Below, piece by piece: positions 59,110 to 64,000 of a DNA stretch of 64,000 nt. Within the stretch, counting starts at the first letter, position 1; each line of letters opens with the position of its first letter. Both the position numbers and the translations under genes were made by a program. Under the pieces are notes generated by a model, which saw nothing but the letters and a program-made list of their open reading frames with translations, was not told where the DNA came from and ran no database searches. Source of the stretch: an uncultured Bacilli bacterium. GTDB lineage: Bacteria; Bacillota_I; Bacilli_A; RF39; UBA660. The stretch lies in NCBI GenBank assembly GCA_934167665.1, contig CAKPLN010000001.1:1-64000 (forward strand). The letters are read 5' to 3'.

Positions 59110-59138
59110 TTCACATTAATTAAATGTTGTGTTATAAT
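59110..59138 (+). promoter_or_regulatory. Sigma-A promoter of the TPR gene pair
   Basis: TTCACA, 17-bp spacer, TATAAT. A small hairpin (ccct / aggg) lies in the short leader. Confidence 0.7.
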
Positions 59139-59182
59139 ATATCGACAAAACCCTTACTAATAGGGAAACACTGGGTGGTAAA

Positions 59183-60769
59183 ATGAAATATAGAGAAGAT
59201 AGTGAAAAAGAACGTGAGCTTAAATCATTTAATAGTATCAACACATTATTAGGTAAAAATAAGTCTAAAGCTTTAAGTGAACTAGAACATCATTTAGAAC
59301 GTTTCCCTAATGATGTTTATGCTTACAACTTGTATGGAAAGCTTTGTTTTGAAACGGAGCAATTAGAAGCAGCAGAGTTTGCTTATGAAAAAGTGGCTAA
59401 ATCAAAAAAAAGTATCCGCTTTTCCGGTTTAATTGGTCTAGGTGAAATATATAGACGTAGAAATAATCTTCAAGCAGCTAGATCCCTTTATCAAAAGGTA
59501 ATTCAAGAAAGTCCTAGAGAAGAACTTTATGCTATTTATTCTCTAGCCCGTGTTGAAAGACTTAGCGGAAATTATGATTTAGCTATTAGAATACTAGATA
59601 GTGCTAGTACTCAAACCGTAGATATGGAAATTGAACGTCAAAAGATAAGCATTGCTCAAAATGGACCACTTGCTTCTACGGAAAAGTTCTCTAGTATATT
59701 AACTACTTCCAAAACACAAAGTCGTATGCTAGCCTTAGAACAAGCTAAAAGTGCTAATGCCACAGGTGATTTTGCCAAAGCTAGATATTATTTTATTCAA
59801 GCTAAAGATACACCAGCTAAAGATACAACATACTATCGAGCAGTACATGAAGAAGCAAGAATGTTTCTTCAAACAAAAGAATATGAAGCGGCTGTTGCTA
59901 ACTGCTTAGAATTATTAAGCGTAGGTAAAACCTATAAAGGAAATGTTTGTTATGTAATGGCTCGTGCTAGTCAAGCCCTAAACAGAGTAAATGATGCTAT
60001 TAAGTATTACAAGATGGCTATAGAAAACAGTAATGAGAGTGATACCTTAACACTTCTACATTATCAATTAGGTCTACTTGAATTAGCCACAGAAGACACT
60101 TCATCTGCTGAAGAAGACTTTAAAGCTAATATTGAAATAAACAAAAAACAAAACAGATATCGCATCAATCCAGCTTTAAGTCTATTATTAAATATGTACT
60201 TAAATCAAGAACGTTATATAGAAGCAGAAAGATTAATAGATGACCTATCAAGAACAAATCCTGATATTTTAGATAAAGACATGATAGATGAAGCAAGTCT
60301 TATCATAAGAAGAAAAACTAATAGACCCACTACCGGTATTAGCATTGATACTTATCGTAAACATCAACTTGCTTCATACCGTGAAGGCGATGTTATTTGC
60401 TATATAACTAATAATAATCAAAATAATTCTCAAAGGTCTGTAAACATTGCTAATAACATTAGTGTTAGTGATTTATTAGAAGAAGTAAAAATTAGGTTAA
60501 CTGCTGAGTCTAGATTATTTACAGATATCTTAGATACTTATCTTATCGATTATCCTAATGTAGGATATACTAAAGATGGTACCATAATTAATCAACTTAG
60601 CGTAACAGTTATACCTGGAACAAAAGATATTATAAATATGTATCCAAATAATAGTGATAGTCTTACTAAAAGACTATCTTCTACAAAAGACAAGGAAGAT
60701 TCTTCCCAAGATAGAATAAAACAGTTTAATTCTAGATTTACAAAATATAAAGAAAGAAAAGGTGTTTAA
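59183..60769 (+). CDS. TPR-repeat protein 1
   Basis: 528 residues, soluble. Tetratricopeptide-type helical repeats fill residues about 30-380 (for example YNLYGKLCFETEQLEAAEFAYEKV, GLGEIYRRRNNLQAARSLYQKV, YSLARVERLSGNYDLAIRIL). The last 140 residues are a separate domain (ISIDTYRKHQLASYREGDVICYI..., TVIPGTKDIINMYP) shared with the next gene. No catalytic motif is visible; likely a scaffold or regulator. ATG after GGGTGG. The two genes form one unit. Confidence 0.7.
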   Translation: MKYREDSEKERELKSFNSINTLLGKNKSKALSELEHHLERFPNDVYAYNLYGKLCFETEQLEAAEFAYEKVAKSKKSIRFSGLIGLGEIYRRRNNLQAARSLYQKVIQESPREELYAIYSLARVERLSGNYDLAIRILDSASTQTVDMEIERQKISIAQNGPLASTEKFSSILTTSKTQSRMLALEQAKSANATGDFAKARYYFIQAKDTPAKDTTYYRAVHEEARMFLQTKEYEAAVANCLELLSVGKTYKGNVCYVMARASQALNRVNDAIKYYKMAIENSNESDTLTLLHYQLGLLELATEDTSSAEEDFKANIEINKKQNRYRINPALSLLLNMYLNQERYIEAERLIDDLSRTNPDILDKDMIDEASLIIRRKTNRPTTGISIDTYRKHQLASYREGDVICYITNNNQNNSQRSVNIANNISVSDLLEEVKIRLTAESRLFTDILDTYLIDYPNVGYTKDGTIINQLSVTVIPGTKDIINMYPNNSDSLTKRLSSTKDKEDSSQDRIKQFNSRFTKYKERKGV

Positions 60770-60772
60770 AAT

Positions 60773-62419
60773 ATGGGACAACACAGTAAAAAAGTCAGTA
60801 AGAAAATTCCAAACAATAGCAAATTAAAAGGCTTAAGACATAAAGAATTAGATAGTATTAAAGAGTTATTTAATAAAGGCAATACTAATCAAGGCTATTC
60901 TGAATTGATAAAATATGTTGAAAGACATCCTAATGACCCATACGGTCACAACTTACTTGGAAAAATCTATATTCAGAGAAAACAATTAGAAGAAGCCAAA
61001 GAAGAGTTTGAAAAGGTAATAATTGCCGGTGATAAAAATTACAGCGCTGGTTATGTTGGAATTGCTCAAGTATATCGTATGCAAGGTAACAACGATGAAG
61101 CCAGAAGATATTATGAGTTAGCCATTGAAAACGACACTTATAATCATCGTTTCCCATATATTGCTTTAGCTATAATTGAAAATGAATTTGGAAATTACTA
61201 CCGTGCTCTAAATCTTTTATATACAGCTGCAGAAATAGAAGATACAAGTACCATGTATACAGCTGCTAGTAAAAATGATGCTAAGATTGGTATAGTTAAA
61301 AATCTATTAGCCCTAGGAAAAATAGAAGAGGCAGAGGAAGTATTAGCATCTATTACGCCAGAGTCAAAAGAACAAACAAGATTAATTGCCTATGGAATGG
61401 GAACAGTATATAAAGCTAAAAACGAGCCTCTTAAGGGAATTAAAGAACTAGAAAAAATTAGAAACTATGGCAAAAAAGATCATCTATATTACCAAGCTAC
61501 CTTAGAAGAGTCACGTTTATACCAACAGTTAGGAGATTTTGATATGCAATATGCTCTTTTATGTGAACTAAAGAAAGATAATATCACTTTTGAGGGCGTT
61601 GTAGGAGAATGTTTAGGAATATGTAAGCTTCGTCAAAAAGATTATGTTGGTGCTAAAGAGGAATTTAAAGATGGTATGGCTGGCCATGACTTTAATTCTA
61701 GAAACTTATCAGCCTACTACTATAGTGCTATTCAGTATCTAGAAGGAAATGTAATTGGAGCTGAAGAAACTCTAAAGAATGCTCTAGCAGCCAACACTTC
61801 ACCATCCCGAATAATATACAACTCTCTAATAAGAGTCTTATATGATCAAGGAAAATATGAAGAAGCTGCTAATTACATTAATGAAGCCGTTAAATTATGT
61901 ACACCTAAAGAATGTGTTGGCTTTAAACGTCTTGGTATCTTAGTAGGTAAAAAACTAAATAAACCACTTCCTAAGAAAGATCACTTATTATATACTGATG
62001 CTCAATATGTTGACTATAGTCTTGAAGATGCTATTGCTCGTAATATCGAAACAGATAAAAGAGATGATCGTAAAAGTGTCTTTGCCCCAGGAGTTGATAT
62101 TGGTCTTTTATATGAAGAAGTTCAAAGCGGTCTAACAAGAGATAATCAATTAATGGTAACTGAACAAGACGAGTATATTGTTCCTCATGAAAATATTGGC
62201 TATGTAGGTGATGAAGTTGCTAACAACATCAAAGTAATAACTGTTCCAGGCACTACTCAGATTATTTCACTATATCCATATACAGAGCCATTACTACCAA
62301 CAAGAAAAGTAATTGAAGATTCTTTTGCTAAAAAAGTTCAAGGAAATGTCATGATTAAAAAATTCAATGAACGTTTTGAAAAGTTTGCTGCCAAAACATC
62401 AAGTCCTAAAAATGACTAA
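60773..62419 (+). CDS. TPR-repeat protein 2 (tandem paralogue)
   Basis: 548 residues, same architecture as the preceding protein: N-terminal basic stretch, TPR array (NLLGKIYIQRKQLEEAKEEFEKV, GIAQVYRMQGNNDEARRYYELA, and more up to about residue 385), and a shared C-terminal domain (KDHLLYTDAQYVDYSLEDAIARNI..., ITVPGTTQIISLYPY). Both end in a short charged tail with KKFNERF or KQFNSRF. It starts 3 bp after the previous stop with AAAGGTG as ribosome site. The duplicated C-terminal domain may bind a common partner. Confidence 0.7.
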   Translation: MGQHSKKVSKKIPNNSKLKGLRHKELDSIKELFNKGNTNQGYSELIKYVERHPNDPYGHNLLGKIYIQRKQLEEAKEEFEKVIIAGDKNYSAGYVGIAQVYRMQGNNDEARRYYELAIENDTYNHRFPYIALAIIENEFGNYYRALNLLYTAAEIEDTSTMYTAASKNDAKIGIVKNLLALGKIEEAEEVLASITPESKEQTRLIAYGMGTVYKAKNEPLKGIKELEKIRNYGKKDHLYYQATLEESRLYQQLGDFDMQYALLCELKKDNITFEGVVGECLGICKLRQKDYVGAKEEFKDGMAGHDFNSRNLSAYYYSAIQYLEGNVIGAEETLKNALAANTSPSRIIYNSLIRVLYDQGKYEEAANYINEAVKLCTPKECVGFKRLGILVGKKLNKPLPKKDHLLYTDAQYVDYSLEDAIARNIETDKRDDRKSVFAPGVDIGLLYEEVQSGLTRDNQLMVTEQDEYIVPHENIGYVGDEVANNIKVITVPGTTQIISLYPYTEPLLPTRKVIEDSFAKKVQGNVMIKKFNERFEKFAAKTSSPKND

Positions 62420-62467
62420 CATAAAATATTAAATAAAGCTATACTTTTAGTTAATTTTTATTGTAAA

Positions 62468-62499
62468 GGTCTGTCAATCGACAGACTTTTTTCTTTTTC
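62468..62499 (+). terminator. Terminator of the TPR gene pair
   Basis: 7-bp stem gtctgtc / gacagac, loop aatc, then a T run. Confidence 0.85.
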
Positions 62500-62503
62500 G
62501 ATA

Positions 62504-62532
62504 TTTACATTTTACTTTAATCTGTGTAAGAT
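62504..62532 (+). promoter_or_regulatory. Promoter of the mraZ cluster
   Basis: TTTACA, 17-bp spacer, TAAGAT, just upstream of the MraZ operator. Confidence 0.6.
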
Positions 62533-62540
62533 ATAACTAA

Positions 62541-62570
62541 GCAGTGGCTGATAGTGGGGAAAAGTGGGGG
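62541..62570 (+). promoter_or_regulatory. MraZ operator: three GTGG boxes at 10-bp spacing
   Basis: Three decamers gcagtggctg, atagtgggga, aaagtggggg place GTGG at 62544, 62554 and 62564, exactly 10 bp apart. This is the known MraZ binding pattern (repeats on one face of the helix). The last box doubles as the ribosome-binding site of mraZ, so autorepression would act at the start of the transcript. Confidence 0.85.
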
Positions 62571-62575
62571 ATTAT

Positions 62576-63013
62576 ATGTTTATAGGAGAATATCATCATT
62601 CTATTGATGATAAAGGAAGATTAATTATTCCTTCTAAATTTCGTGAAGAATTAGGTGAAAAGTTTATAATAACTAGAGGCATAGAAAATTGCCTATTTGC
62701 CTATTCAGAGGAATCTTGGAATAAAATTGTAAATAAACTAGAAACCTTACCATTCACTAAAAAAGATGCTAGACAATTTGTCCGCTTCTTTCTATCAGGC
62801 GCTAGTGAAGCAGAATTTGATAAACAGGGCCGTATTAATGTAACCTCACCATTAGTTACCTATGCAAATATAAAAAAAGAATGCGTAGTAATTGGTGCTG
62901 GTGAACGTATAGAAATATGGTCAAAAGAATCATGGGATGATTTCTTTACTTCTGCAAAAGACAGCATGTCCGATATAGCAGAAAATCTTTTCAATGAAAG
63001 TGTGAATATCTAA
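62576..63013 (+). CDS. mraZ: Transcriptional regulator MraZ
   Basis: 145 residues. Two AbrB/MraZ half-domains with the signature [18 protein letters not shown] and later [14 protein letters not shown] (DxxGR in each half). It forms a ring and represses its own promoter through the adjacent GTGG boxes. ATG 62576 follows the GGGGG of the third box; a GTG at 62564 inside that box is less likely. The stop overlaps the next start (TAATG). Confidence 0.95.
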   Translation: MFIGEYHHSIDDKGRLIIPSKFREELGEKFIITRGIENCLFAYSEESWNKIVNKLETLPFTKKDARQFVRFFLSGASEAEFDKQGRINVTSPLVTYANIKKECVVIGAGERIEIWSKESWDDFFTSAKDSMSDIAENLFNESVNI

Positions 63014-63942
63014 TGGAAAAGCATATTAGCGTATTACTAGAAGAATCTATTTCTTCCCTTAACTTGAATGAATCTAGTATTGTAGTAGATTGCACACTAG
63101 GCTATGGTGGACACAGTAGTTGCATCTTGGCTAGAATAAAAGAGGGGTTTTTATTCGCCTTTGACCAAGATAGTGAAGCAATTCGGCATAGTACCGATCG
63201 TCTAAGTAAGATCGGTACTAACTTCACTATCATTAAGAGCAATTTCGTAAATTTAAAAGAAGAATTAGAAAAAAGAAATGTAAAAAAAGTAGATGCCTTT
63301 CTTTTTGACTTAGGTGTATCATCACCACAATTAGATGATGCCGAAAGAGGTTTTTCCTATCACGAAGATGCTAGACTTGATATGCGTATGGATAAAGATA
63401 ATCCATTATCCGCTTATGAAGTTGTAAATAACTACAGTCAAGAAAAACTAACTGAAATATTTTATAAATATGGTGAAGATAAATTTTCTCGCAATATTGC
63501 TAAGAAGATTGTAGAATATCGTAAAACTAAGCCAATTGAAACAACTTTAGAATTAGTTGAAATAATTAAAACAGCTGTACCCATGAAATTCAGAAAAGAA
63601 AAACATCCTGCTCGTCAAATTTTTCAAGCTATAAGAATTGAAGTAAATCACGAATTAGATGTAATTGAGCCAGCTCTTAATCAAGCCCTATCAATGCTAA
63701 ATGTTGGTGGAAGAATAGCAGTCATTACATTTCATTCTTTAGAAGATAGATTAGTAAAAAATATATTTAAAAATAAATGTTTAGTTGACCCTAAATTACA
63801 AGGAATGCCTAACATTCCAAGTGAATATTTACCGGACTTTAAATTAGTCGCCAATAAAGCTATAGAGCCAACTGAAGAAGAATTAATTAATAATCCACGT
63901 GCTAGGAGTTCCAAACTGCGTGTCATTGAACGTATAAAATAA
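63013..63942 (+). CDS. rsmH: 16S rRNA (cytosine-1402-N4)-methyltransferase
   Basis: 309 residues. SAM-binding class I fold: SIVVDCTLGYGGHSSCIL, then FLFDLGVSSPQLDDAERGFSY, DARLDMRMD, the helical insert, and ITFHSLEDRLVKNIF. Length and motifs are normal. It methylates C1402 in the ribosomal P site. Start ATG overlaps the mraZ stop, giving coupling. Confidence 0.96.
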   Translation: MEKHISVLLEESISSLNLNESSIVVDCTLGYGGHSSCILARIKEGFLFAFDQDSEAIRHSTDRLSKIGTNFTIIKSNFVNLKEELEKRNVKKVDAFLFDLGVSSPQLDDAERGFSYHEDARLDMRMDKDNPLSAYEVVNNYSQEKLTEIFYKYGEDKFSRNIAKKIVEYRKTKPIETTLELVEIIKTAVPMKFRKEKHPARQIFQAIRIEVNHELDVIEPALNQALSMLNVGGRIAVITFHSLEDRLVKNIFKNKCLVDPKLQGMPNIPSEYLPDFKLVANKAIEPTEEELINNPRARSSKLRVIERIK

Positions 63943-63954
63943 AAAGGTGATAAT

Positions 63955-64000
63955 ATGAAAAAGAAAATTAAGAAAAAAATAAAACTTTCTAAATTTGAAA
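63955..64000 (+). CDS. Start of next gene, probably FtsL-like (3' partial)
   Basis: ATG after AAAAAGGTGAT; only 15 residues are visible, strongly basic (MKKKIKKKIKLSKFE). The position after rsmH and the basic cytoplasmic start fit ftsL, but identity cannot be shown from this much sequence. Confidence 0.4.
   Translation, partial: MKKKIKKKIKLSKFE

Overview
The window is a low-GC, densely packed bacterial chromosome segment using the standard bacterial code (TGA acts as stop). Gene content and order are those of Bacillota: PolC-type replicase, nusA-rnpM-infB-rbfA, rpsO-pnp, comEA-comEC, dnaI near thrS with a T-box leader, and mraZ-rsmH opening a division and cell-wall cluster. Shine-Dalgarno sites of the AGGAGG/AAGGTGAT type, sigma-A promoters and U-tailed hairpin terminators are easy to read. 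CotY/CotZ-like coat proteins, a YjcZ-like small protein, a KinB-like orphan kinase and SpoVE-family proteins point to a spore former or a descendant of one. Several housekeeping proteins are shortened (ThrRS without TGS domain, RimP without its C-terminal domain, a short SMC). This fits a streamlined gut-type Bacilli lineage (RF39/Erysipelotrichia-like); that placement is inference.

Region by region. 1-4.7 kb: a surface-protein locus with two large Pro/Thr-rich proteins sharing the same C-terminal membrane anchor, a DUF4176 protein and a small WXG100-like helical protein, a set typical of type VII secretion cargo loci. 4.8-11 kb: rodA, coat-like genes, a membrane-anchored PTS EIIB-like domain lacking its cysteine, a GH3 N-acetylhexosaminidase, an orphan histidine kinase. 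11.2-15.9 kb: a consensus sigma-A promoter driving six tandem paralogous kinase-like genes followed by a pseudouridine synthase. 16-25.5 kb: small membrane/redox proteins, polC and a VanY-TruB fusion. 25.6-29.9 kb: two paralogous J-domain/TM/LysM proteins with near-identical promoters, separated by a prepilin-like DUF6273 protein whose 3' end resembles a diversity-generating retroelement variable region.

30-50.7 kb: mostly core genes (Ca/cation antiporter, rimP-like, nusA, rnpM, infB, rbfA, a CPBP protease, rpsO, pnp, smc, def, ftsW, a DHH phosphoesterase, comEA, comEC). 50.1-55.1 kb: the most unusual structure. The last 570 bp of comEC are repeated twice more downstream, each time behind a two-gene cargo block (DinD-like plus a CYTH-like protein; a DUF1016/YhcG nuclease plus a transglutaminase-like protein). 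Each repeat is preceded by the same short conserved box. It reads as two successive insertions at the comEC 3' end, each restoring the end of comEC, with the oldest copy most decayed. 55.2-64 kb: dnaI, an M23 peptidase, T-box/thrS, two tandem TPR proteins, then mraZ (with three 10-bp-spaced operator repeats), rsmH and the start of the next gene.

The strongest candidates for undescribed biology are the comEC 3'-end insertion array, the six-kinase operon and the J-domain/LysM pair flanking a possibly hypervariable pilin. No rRNA, tRNA, CRISPR array, intact transposase or reverse transcriptase was seen.
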